From Nicotiana tabacum (lineage: Eukaryota; Streptophyta; Magnoliopsida; Solanales; Solanaceae), in the NCBI RefSeq assembly GCF_000715075.1, contig NC_134087.1:184233276-184297275 (forward strand): a stretch of DNA of 64,000 nucleotides, read 5' to 3'. The notes beneath the pieces were generated by a model. It was not told where the DNA came from. It did not search any database and worked only from the letters and a program-made list of their open reading frames with translations. The translations under genes were made by a program, and so were the position numbers. How positions within the stretch are numbered: the stretch's first letter is position 1; each line of letters opens with the position of its first letter. Positions 11,363 to 20,427 of this stretch are shown piece after piece.

Positions 11363-14028
11363 CTAACTATGCCCGGGGCTGTTTTTTCCCTCGTGGGCAG
11401 CTTCTCCTTCGGGCCTCTCATCGTTATCGGACCTGCCTTCGCTGCCTTCATCATCATTGTCGTCATCAAAGGAGACAAGAAACCTGGCATCAGCTTCAAG
11501 CTCCTTAGCTTGATCTATCTCTTCGGAGAGGTCAATACTTCGAGCGTGGATTTCCTCGAGGGTCTCCTTCCGGGATTGGCACTTTGCCAAGTCATTGATT
11601 CGTCACTCTCGATTGGAAGCCTCCTTTAGCTACATTTGAGCAACCTCGGCATCGGCCAAGTACATGACTATGGATTTGTCAGTCGCGATCTTCGTCTCCC
11701 CGACCTCTACCTTGGCCACATCAATCTCGGCTTCGAGCTCCTCGATCCTTTTGGCTTGGGCTGAACTTTTCTCTTTAGTGCCCCGAAGTTGGACCTCGGC
11801 CGATGATAGTTTGGCCAAAGCAACTTCTTTCTCTGCGGCAAGGCGGTCCATGTTCTCCTTCCATTGATCACAGTCAGCTTTGATTTGATCGATTTCCCTT
11901 TGGAGCAGGTCGATCCTTTCTAGCTTTTGCTGCAACTGGGATACTGAAGTATTAGCCTCCACAGTTGGGTCGAGACCATACTCTTTAAAATTGATAGTTA
12001 CCTGATCGTCTAGCTCAGCCTCTTCCTTACGAGCCTGGGCCAAGTCTGCTCGAAGGTCCCTGAGCTCCTCCTCCTTTTGACCGCAAAGGAGCTTCAAAGC
12101 ATTCCTCTCCTCCGAGGTCTTCTGGAGCTCGGCCTCACATTGGCTCAGATCGGCCCTAAACTTGGTGAAAGCCTACGCAAAAAGAAAGATATAAGGTAGG
12201 ATAAAGGGAGAAGAAGGAAAGGAAAATTACAACAATGGGAATTAATACTTACTTAAGATAAAAGGCGTTGGGCCTCTTCAAAAATGGTGGATGCATCGTT
12301 GGGATTGGCGGTATCATCAACCCCAGTAAAGCAATCCCGGAAGGGATCCTCTTCACTAGGGACTCCACCTATGTCAGGCATCTGTAGAGCCCGAGCATCC
12401 CTTATGGCCTTCTCAAAAAAGGCTGGTAGAGAGGGAGAGTGACCTATTTCCATGGCCCTGAGCGAATCGCTCGCGGCACTCTGATCAGCCCTGGGGGTCC
12501 CAAAACCGACCCTTCTGGCATGATTATTGATTCTCTAGGGATAATCTCAACCTCGAGCGATTCGGGGTCTTTGCCTGAATCTTTATTCGAAGCCTCCTCA
12601 TCACGAGGCAGGGTCTCGACAACCGCGTCTGACTTGGAAGACTTGGTGAACTCGACCGGCTTCCTTACTCGAATCACCAACATCGAGTCGTCGCCCTTAT
12701 CTTCATCATCTTCTTCTTCTCCCAGCTGGCAGGCCGACTCTATAGTCATAGAGATGAGATTTCTCCTGCGTCTTTGGACTGGAGTCCTTGTAGGTTGGGG
12801 ATCCTCGAACTCCGAGACCCTCTTCCTTTTATTATCTTTCCCCGACTTCGGGGCCGTGGACTCGAGCTCTTCCCCAGGCAAGGTCGGCCTCATTTCAGCG
12901 ACATCTTCAATGCCTGCATAAAAGAAAGTCAAGTGTAAATAAAGAGAAACTTTAAAAAAAAGAGTTGGGGGGAGGGGAATCGAAAGCTTACAAAATAAAC
13001 TTACCATAATGTTTGGCTTCCCATCTGCCCCTTGCCAAGTCACTCCAGAAGCGCTTGACATAAGATGAAGTCGCGGCCAACTTTCGAACCCAATCTTCGA
13101 GGTCAGTGACCGCGTGAGGCATCCAAGTGACCGCTATAAAATAGATGAAGGCATTACATAAAGAAAAATATGGAGTACGAAGACTAATGAATAAAAGGTA
13201 TCACTTACGTTCGGGGTTCCACTTCTCTGGGAACGACATTTTCTCCTCTGGGATGAGGTCGCAAGTCCAAACCCGCACATACCGTGTCATCCAACCCCGA
13301 TCTTTGTCCTTATTGTTGCTCGTAAAAAGGCCTTCATCGCTCGGCGTTGGAGCTTGATCAACCCTCGGAAAAGCCGAGGTCGATATAACCGTATTAGGTG
13401 GTTGAGGGTGAACTCCAACCCCTTGGCCTTGCTGGAAAAAAAGCGAAGCATGATCACTATGTGCCAAAATGATGGGTGAACCTAACCGAGGGTGACCTGG
13501 TACCTCTTGCAAAAATCAATAATAACTGGGTCGATAGGACACAGTGTGAAGGGGTAAGTATAGACACTTAGGAACCCTTCCACATGAGTGGTAATGCTCT
13601 CTTCGGGATTGGGGATCTGTACCATGACCTCGGCCCTTAGCTACAATCTCTCTTTATAGCCTTGAGATTTTTCACTGGTATCGAGAAAATGTATCTCAAC
13701 TCATGCTCACATCGGCCAAGGATCGATAAAGGGTTCTCGACTTTAATGTCAAACTTTAGGATGCAAGGGCTGGGAACATACTCGTGAGGGAGCGATTCTA
13801 CCGGCATTTTATCATTGGTCGGCGGGGAAGAAGAGGAAGAAGCTTTCTCCTTTTGTGGAATGGTCTTGGAGGTTTTCTCAATTGACTTAGATAGAAGGAA
13901 GCGGAAAGAGATGAAAATTGGTGTTTTGGTACTAACAGAATTGACTCTACGGGTGGTGGAAGATAAGAGATGGAGAGAGGAAGAGACTTAGAAAGCTTTG
14001 TGAAGGTAGAAGTAAAGTTTTGATTCAA
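11363..14028 (-). pseudogene. Antisense ORF of the Tat element, putative gypsy-type transposon domain
   Basis: On the minus strand, opposite to pol, lies a multi-exon gene between integrase and the 3' LTR, the place where Tat elements are known to carry an antisense ORF. N-terminal part (~13930-13640): a frame containing MPVESLPHEYVPSPCILKF, then (~13610-13440) YPFTLCPIDPVIIDFCKRYQ, the hallmark of the domain named Transposase_28 (putative gypsy type). C-terminal part (13061-11363): an acidic segment, basic QRRRRN, then a coiled coil of about 150 residues rich in Glu, Lys and Ala, ending KNSPGHS and a stop. At least three GT-AG introns are visible (near 13210-13130, 13004-12914, 12254-12174). 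It is broken: a TAG near 13650, and others near 13480 and 11629. The intact protein's function is unknown. Confidence 0.7.
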
Positions 14029-14040
14029 CCAGGAAGCCGA

Positions 14041-14049
14041 TATTTATAG
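14041..14049 (-). promoter_or_regulatory. TATA box of the Tat antisense ORF
   Basis: The minus strand reads GCCTATAAATATCGG here, 15-35 bp before the most upstream ATG (14028) of the antisense gene. This supports a dedicated antisense promoter inside the element, separate from the LTR promoter. Confidence 0.55.
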
Positions 14050-14230
14050 GCTCACGGCGATGGTTCGGTGGTGCTAATAGCCGACCGTCGTTGGCAAGCA
14101 TGAATGGTTTGAGGAACTGTATAGACTGGACGTTTCGGTCACCTCGACCACTTATGTCACGAGGATGATGTCATTCTTGGGGTCTCTAGAAAATCAAGGC
14201 TCAAGTCGTTTCTTATCATTTTATTCTAAG

Positions 14231-14240
14231 AAACGAGGGG
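14231..14240 (+). other. Polypurine tract of the Tat element
   Basis: AAACGAGGGG followed by ACTATC precedes the LTR start TGTATACGG at 14247. It is the usual plus-strand primer site, here slightly separated from the LTR. Confidence 0.5.
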
Positions 14241-14246
14241 ACTATC

Positions 14247-14864
14247 TGTATACGGTGGAAACCGGGGCTACCTGATTTCGTCCTTCGATGGAAAAAATGA
14301 TACCACGTCAGAAGACCAGGACATCGAGCTCGGGGTCGAAGTTCCTTTCCAAGGTCGGGGTCAACATCACTTATCGAGGTCAGAAGAAGGCATACTTCGA
14401 GATGATGCCGGTATGATTCAGTAACGGAAAGAGTGAGATACCCGCAACAGACCAGAAATCATGACATGAATTTCAGAATGGATTGGTCTTCAGTGGTTAA
14501 TCATTTGTCAAATATGATTTCCTACTATAATTAGAAGTGTACCTTATTTAGGATTCCCCCATTATATAAAGGGGGATCCCATCCATTTGTAAGGATGTTA
14601 GTTCACTGATAAGAGAATACATCATTACTTTCTTGCTATTCCACTTACTTTTCATTAGAGTTGCTTTATCATTTGCTATTCCTATTATCACACCTCGAGA
14701 CTATCATAGGTCGAGGTCGAGATTTGGCTTACATACTGATCTGATTTGCTTTATTCTCTAATTTATCTATTTAATTCTTTGTTTATCAATTGATATTGGA
14801 TTAAATTATATATCCTTGAAACCATAATACAAGTTTAATTGTTACTCGAATTTTAGGGTCAACA
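14247..14864 (+). mobile_element. 3' LTR of the Tat element
   Basis: The repeat opens TGTATACGGTGGAAACC and ends ...TTTTAGGGTCAACA, about 618 bp. A second copy of the same family lies at 15025-15639, which fixes both ends by comparison. A TATA-like word, ATTATATAAAGGG, occurs at 14561-14573 (and ATTATATAAAAGG in the second copy). The matching 5' LTR is not in the window, because the element is cut at 9108. Confidence 0.8.
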
Positions 14865-15024
14865 GAGTTCCTAAATAAAAAACCCATGACCAAAAGTTTC
14901 CTGGAATTAGTTGTACTATCAAGGGACTATATTCCAACGTGTGAAAACTAAAACACAAATGATTATTGGTAATTTTATTAGTATTATGATTATGTACTTT
15001 AATTTCGCCGTTGAGGAAGTTATG

Positions 15025-15639
15025 TGTATACGGTTGAAATCAGGTATGCCCGATTTTGTAGGCTCGGGGAGTTGCTTCGAGAAAAAGCTTAAAACGGACC
15101 TGGCTCGAGCTCGATGGCGGAGTATAGAACTGGAAGACCGAAGTGCTCGATGAAAACCAAGGCCGAGTATGACCAACATCGAGATGATACCGTTATGGTT
15201 TAGTAACAGAAAGAGCGAGATTCCCTCAACGGGCCGAAGATCCCGGCGTAAATTCCGGAACGGATTTGTACTTGGCGGTTAGACAACTGTCCAATAAGAT
15301 TCTCTACTATAATTAGAAATATACCTTACTTAGGACCCCCTATTATATAAAAGGGAGCCCATTCATTTGTAACACATTATTCAGTGACAAGAGAATATAC
15401 ATTCTTCATTTTTCTTGCTTACCATTCATTAGAGTTGCCTTATAATTTTGTTGTTCTTTCTAACCTACCTCGAGGACACCATAACTCGAGGTCAAAACTT
15501 GGCTTGCACACTGGTTTGACTTGCTTTATTTCTTCAATTTAGATATTTAATTCCTTGTTTACCGATTGGTATTGGACTAAATCACGTATCTTTAAAACTA
15601 CAAATAAGTTTAATTGTTACTCATATTTTTGGGTAAACA
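15025..15639 (+). mobile_element. Solo LTR, same Tat family, with target duplication
   Basis: It begins TGTATACGGTTGAAATC and ends ...GGGTAAACA, about 615 bp, clearly related to 14247-14864 along its length. The 5-bp direct repeats TTATG (15020-15024 and 15640-15644) flank it exactly, and no internal element sequence is attached. This is a solo LTR left by recombination between two LTRs of one insertion. Confidence 0.85.
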
Positions 15640-15651
15640 TTATGAAGATCT

Positions 15652-15919
15652 ACAACAACAACAATAACATACTCAGTATAGTCCCACAATTGGGGTCTGG
15701 GGAGGATAGAGTGTATGCTGACCTTACCCCTGCCTTTAAAAAGGCAGAGAGACTATTTCCGGAAGACCCTCGGCTCAGGAAGGGGAGGGGCAAACAACAA
15801 CAAGCAAACCGATATGACAACCAAAGCAAAATACAAAATTAGCAAAAGGTAATGCAATCAGAAAACTGAAACACAAGACAACAAAGCTACTGCTACAAAC
15901 AAGGACAACACTCGACCAT
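15652..15919 (-). mobile_element. 3' UTR and tail of a LINE
   Basis: On the minus strand this ends in a GTTGTTGTTGTTG tail at 15652 after a block including CTCTATCCTCCCCAGACCCC and GTGGGACTATACTGAGTATG. This is the well-known 3' end of solanaceous L1-type LINEs. It continues directly from the LINE ORF at 15920. The tail lies only 8 bp from the right duplication of the solo LTR at 15025-15639. Confidence 0.8.
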
Positions 15920-16405
15920 TTAACTCTTTACCTTTATTCTCAATCTCCATACCTTCTTATCCATGGTCATGTCCTCAGTGAGCTGGAGCAACGTCATATC
16001 TTGCCTAATGATCTCTGCCCAATACTTCTTCGGCCTGCCTTTACCTCTCCGTTGGCCCTCCCATGTCAGCCTCTCACACCTCCTCACCGGAGTATCAATG
16101 CCTCTCCTCTTCACATGCCCAAACCATCTAACTATTGCCTCCCGCATCTTGTCCTCTACAAGGGCCATACCCACCTTGTCCCGAATAACTTCATTTCTAA
16201 TTTTATCTAACCTGGTATACCCGCACATCGACCTCAATATCCTCATTTCCATCACCTTCATCTTCTGGACATGGGATGTCTTGACCGGCCAACACTCCGC
16301 CCCATACAGCATAGTCGGTCTGACCATCGCTCTATAGAACTTACCTTTAAGTTTTGGTGACACATTCTTATCACACAGAACATCGGAAGCGAGCCTCCAT
16401 TTTAT
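15920..16405 (-). pseudogene. LINE (L1-type) reverse transcriptase, C-terminal part, 5'-truncated
   Basis: The minus-strand frame reads [48 protein letters not shown] and [11 protein letters not shown], then [19 protein letters not shown] up to a stop. This is the conserved C-terminal region of plant LINE ORF2 downstream of the RT domain. The segment itself has no stop. The catalytic RT and endonuclease parts are missing, as expected for a 5'-truncated copy. The open frame runs on to 16486, but its first ~27 residues are hydrophobic and not LINE-like, so I place the 5' breakpoint near 16405. Confidence 0.88.
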
Positions 16406-16509
16406 CAACAAACAAAACCAAATAGCACATTTTATCCATACGTGCAGAAGAAAGAAAAAGATTAATATATTGATGCGTACCTCCACAAATTAATGTAGCT
16501 GACACAATT

Positions 16510-17250
16510 ACTTTTGCATTGGCCTTTGAGATAATGCAGAGCTATCTTGAGAAGGTTCAAAACCGAATGAAGAACCATGTTGATCTAAATTGTCGCTTGT
16601 GGAATATCAAGTTGGGAACAAGGTAAATGAAGATTCCAAAGCAATACTTATTTGCGAGGACTCCTATCTGCTGCTAAAAACATAGGAGCTTTGCCCATTC
16701 AAAACATATTGAGAAAGTAGCGTATCGTGTTAGTATCACTTCTTGGTGGAAGATTTATCATATTTTTCATGTTAGTTTGCTTAAACCTTTCTAGGAAGAC
16801 AAGGATGACCTCTCAAGAAGCCAGCTCACTAAACCAACATCGAGAAACATATCAGTGAGAAAACGAATGATAGAAGCTCTACTTGATGACCAAAAGACCA
16901 TAAGAAATTCTTGGTGAAATAGAGAGAATATGATGCAGAGGAGAACACATAGAAGAAAGTTAAGCGTCAATGCTTTCAACAACCTGGTGGATGACTATCA
17001 TGCAAGGAAGGTGTCAAGCACGTTGCTAAATAGGTGCGGAAGAATGTCATAGATTACTTTTGAGATATGCCCCATGACCCCTTAGCTTATCGCGCTCCTC
17101 GGTGCCTTGACGAAGCTCCCAGCGCACGATTCCGTGGTCTTGGTGGCGCATGTGCCAATGTCGTCCTATCGATAGCCCGCGTCCATCAGAAGGTAATTTA
17201 AACATCTCCCTTCAGCAGGCAGCGTTCGTGTGCAGCCAACGACTACAAGC
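16510..17250 (+). pseudogene. Chromodomain Ty3/gypsy (chromovirus) pol C-terminus, decayed
   Basis: Frames show the integrase tail (IMQSYLEKVQNRMKNHVDL, then VAYRVSI... FHVSLLKPF at 16700-16790) followed by a chromodomain-like segment KFLVK*REYDAEENT* at 16905-16952. Both stops (16920-16922 and 16950-16952) sit where chromodomains have Trp, fitting TGG to TAG change. A classical chromodomain marks a chromovirus of the Galadriel/Reina/Tekay group. Upstream pol is absent, and the left edge is close to the LINE breakpoint. 17040-17250 is the downstream non-coding part. Confidence 0.75.
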
Positions 17251-17255
17251 AGATA

Positions 17256-17508
17256 CCTTCTCCCTTTTGTTCTAGTTTATGTGAACCTATTTCCTTTTTG
17301 GTCTGTTCCTAAAAAAATGACCAATTTCTAAATTTGGTAACAATTTAGTTTAAACTTACAATTCTACCTTAATGAGAAGCTTTTATAACCACACAAATAT
17401 TCTGGGCCCCTTTTTAACTTGTTTAGGATTACAAATTTCAAAAGTCTTCCTTTTTTCTTAAACTCCGTGCTCAATCAAACAGATTTACATAAATTAAAAT
17501 GAAGATAG
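17256..17508. mobile_element. Stowaway-like MITE
   Basis: About 250 bp with inverted ends: TTCTAGTTTATGTGAACC near the left and AGATTTACATAAATTAAAA near the right pair as a degenerate terminal inverted repeat. Inner words such as CTTTTATAACCACACAAAT and ACTTGTTTAGGATTACAAA match a MITE very common in Solanaceae (remembered ends resemble CTCCCTCCGTT). The outer bases have drifted, so the TA duplication is not certain. It probably sits inside the 3' part of the chromovirus remnant. Confidence 0.65.
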
Positions 17509-17760
17509 TAGTAATTAACTAGCACCCTCGTGGAGCGCGCACCATCTGAAGCTGAGAACACGGACGCGTCCTCTCCCAGTGCAATCCATTCGACCAACTT
17601 TTCCTTTGTAGAACTTTAGGTCATTTTTCATTAAATATAGATTAGCTTTACTTCGTTATTTGCATTATGATTTTCTAGCTTATTTAAATCATCTTTTGTA
17701 ACTTTGGTGTGTAGTAGTCGAAGTTTTCAATAAGCATTCAAATTTCTATATCGGTGTCTC
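17509..17760 (+). other. Probable rest of chromovirus 3' end
   Basis: The segment continues the GC-richer text found before the MITE (GGAGCGCGCACCATCTGAAG and onward) and then becomes AT-rich with no ORF. From its position it may be the 3' region or LTR of the chromovirus at 16510. No boundaries can be set. Confidence 0.3.
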
Positions 17761-18487
17761 TCTCGTGGTACCACATTGACTTCTTGTTATCTTTGCTCTC
17801 TTTAATACAAATAAAACTTTCATTCAATTCTCTCTTTGCATACTATGATCATGATATTGGCTTTTTTGTATAACACTAACCGTCTAGTGTATCATATATA
17901 ATGGACCTTCGATTAGCAAAAAGTAATCACAAGAAAATTAGTTACTTTGTCTTACATTGTCCTTCCAAAATATCTCGGTCGAGCCAGTACTAATGTTACC
18001 CGACATAAATATTTAAGTATGTAATTTTTTTTATTTTTTTTAAATGTTGGTGAACAGAGTAGCCAATAGAAAATGTATGGAAAGTGTATATATCTGTTGG
18101 AATAACTAAAATTTGTACAAACTAGTTTGCATATAATCTTAATTTATGTGGTGATGTTTGATTAAACACGAGATTATATAATTTTTAAATAAAAAAGTAT
18201 GATATTTTTTTTGGAACAAATAAATAAAAAGAAAGCATCGACAGATGTACACGTTAGAGTAATTGTTATTTAATAGATAAACCTTGCGAATTATTAAGGA
18301 CTTGCACAATTTGTAAGCAATGTAGGAAATGGAAATGGATAAGTACGATCAAGCTTTTTCTTTTTCTTGTGTTTTAATCATTCTTCCAAGTAAAATACTC
18401 TTCATTAAAATAGAAACTACTCCTATTTTATTACGTATGACTATCGTTTCTCGCTGATGTTACACAATTCATAAGGCAGGCTTTTTT
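17761..18487 (+). promoter_or_regulatory. Upstream region of the 20428-23151 gene
   Basis: AT-rich, with no ORF and no repeat I recognise. It precedes the pyrimidine-rich 5' UTR-like sequence starting near 18500, so it should contain the promoter. No single TATA box can be chosen with confidence. Confidence 0.4.
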
Positions 18488-18489
18488 GC

Positions 18490-18497
18490 ACACGTGT
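18490..18497. promoter_or_regulatory. G-box
   Basis: The palindrome ACACGTGT holds the CACGTG core, the classic target of plant bHLH and bZIP factors. It is immediately upstream of the CT-rich presumed 5' UTR of the gene. Confidence 0.5.
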
Positions 18498-18499
18498 CG

Positions 18500-18704
18500 A
18501 CAAAGAAACCAGGCGGAACTCTCTCTCCCTTTACGTTTCTCGAAAATTTTCCAACTCAACAAAATTCCCCCAACTCATCTGTTTCTCTCTGTCCTACTTG
18601 TGTTGTGCTTTTTGTTCTCAATCGTTCTAGCAAAAGTTTACCTGTCTTGAAAAAAAAAATACCAGGACTCACTTTTTGCTTCTGGGTATTCTTATTATTA
18701 AACA
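18500..18704 (+). other. Presumed 5' UTR exon of the 20428-23151 gene
   Basis: This is a CT-rich leader-like stretch (CTCTCTCTCCCTTTACG and similar) ending at a consensus donor GTAAGTTC at 18705. The acceptor could be TTCTGCAG (ending 20363) or ATATTGCAG (ending 20387). The transcription start is not determined. The resulting leader intron would be about 1.7 kb and contains the SINE fragment and MITE listed below. Confidence 0.4.
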
Positions 18705-18947
18705 GTAAGTTCTTATGCTTCAACTATAGTGATCATTTCCTATACTAACCAAGCTGCTTTTTTAATTTTTCTTTTGTAATAGATAGATAGTGATAATCTA
18801 ATAAAGCTATATATTGTATATTTGCTTTCTGTTTTGTGGGTATTGTTTCTTGATCATGGCGATGATGAATTTTACCTGTTTCTCTTTGAAGAATTTTAGG
18901 GGCGGAAGTATAGTTTTTTTTTAGTACATACTTGCCTTTTCTTTTGT

Positions 18948-19017
18948 GACTAGGAGGTCACGGTTCGAGGGTAAACAGTCTCTTGCAGAGGTAAAACTGC
19001 GTAATTGTGGTCCGAGC
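18948..19017 (+). mobile_element. Fragment of a TS-type tRNA-derived SINE
   Basis: The words ACTAGGAGGTCACGGTTCGA and AGTCTCTTGCAGAGGTAAAA match the middle of tobacco TS-type SINEs, including a box B-like GGTTCGAGG. The box A head and the 3' third are missing. It lies in the presumed leader intron. Confidence 0.65.
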
Positions 19018-19499
19018 TACCTTTTGCCTTTTCTTTTGTGGGGTTTGATGATAATTATTTGGTTGTTGTATATATTGAACTTTGCTGGTGGGTTTTATTT
19101 TATGTGCTTATCGTTTTGAAAGAAATGGATTGATATATCTTCTCTATGTGAAATTTATGGGGTTTTAGGTAAAGTAGCTTGCTTTGTGTCATGTTTTTGA
19201 TGAATTATTTCATGGGTTTGGAATGCTTTTGTTGTAAATTTGGTATGAGGTGTAGTTTGGGTAATACGGAAGCTCCTTAAACCCTTTTGTTGACTTTAGC
19301 TGACCGAAAAGGCTTTGGAATCTTGATTACTGCAGATATTCCATTTTGTCCATTTGTAGGCCAAAAAGTTGCTCTACATACATGAAGCATATGGTCCAAG
19401 AATTATAGCTGTGCAAGTTTTTTAAGGAGTTCTGGGTTTTGTTATTTGTATGATGAATCACTAAAACGTCATTCCGTTAAGAAACCCCTTGGCTGCACT

Positions 19500-19696
19500 C
19501 AGAGGTGGATCCAAGATTTAAGTTCTACGGATTAAACCTATTATAGTTTTAGACTTATGGTTACCTACTAACTTATCAAAAAATTATGGTTACCTACTAT
19601 TTGTTGCATTTTTAGTGGAGCTTTGTAAATTTATGCGCCGCGTTAAAAGTACTAGTTCAGACGAACCCGGTAATGTAAAGCTGCATCCGCCCCTGC
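19500..19696. mobile_element. hAT-type MITE with 8-bp duplication
   Basis: About 197 bp, ending CAGAGGTGGATCCA on the left and TGCATCCGCCCCTG on the right; these pair as terminal inverted repeats at 11 of 14 positions. An exact 8-bp direct repeat GCTGCACT flanks it (19492-19499 and 19697-19704), the duplication size of hAT elements. It has no coding capacity and lies in the presumed leader intron. Confidence 0.8.
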
Positions 19697-20427
19697 GCTG
19701 CACTTGGCTGCCATCATCATCTTATTAAAAAAATTCCATTCTTGCCTTCTTTATAATTATCTAAGATATCTGTTTTGCTGATTGATTTGTGAAACTTATG
19801 AACGGCTGAAGTTTTGATTGTTGAAACACGGGGTGAACTTATCCGGTGAGCCTATCAAATGACTTCTCTTAGTTAAATGGTTGAGTTTTTGGACTATTTT
19901 GTATTCTTTTACTTGATCGGTTCAATGACTGTTAATGTAGCAGTAGGTCGGATCATCCTATTATAAGAATACTTACCATGTCCCTTTAATCCAGAGAAAT
20001 AAAATAATGTTACAAATAGACGAGCTTGTGCTATTTATATGCTAATTCAAAGCATTCTGATTTAGTTTCAAGTTCTGTTTAGAGAGTTTCAACTGTACTG
20101 TTATAATTCAGGTAAACAATGAACAGAATTTTGCTAATACTAATAAATGGTTCTATGAGTGCACCGTTTGAACTTTGTTGTGGAGATTGGATTATTTGTG
20201 TCTTGTTTATCTTGGGGCATCAATTTTACATCAGTGCGGTGATTTAGAGAGGGGGTGGCTCATGCATTTGATTGAAGTTGGCGAATAATCTTGCTCAAGA
20301 GAATTTTTTTATTTATGATCTTATACAAGCTCTAATAGTGCAGCAACTTGTCGAGTTCTGCAGCTGAAAGCTATATCATATTGCAGTACTTTGTTGAATC
20401 CCGGAAAAGGTATCAAAGTGTTATGCA

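Noticed and set aside
12439..12921. 160-codon plus-strand ORF, Ser-rich
   Set aside because: It mirrors the coding strand of the antisense Tat ORF, which has the recognisable coiled-coil and acidic composition.
15963..16337. 124-codon plus-strand ORF
   Set aside because: Shadow of the LINE reverse transcriptase on the minus strand.
18494..18748. 84-codon ORF over the 5' UTR region
   Set aside because: It begins at a GTG, crosses the consensus GTAAGT donor at 18705 and shows no domain; better read as leader exon plus intron.
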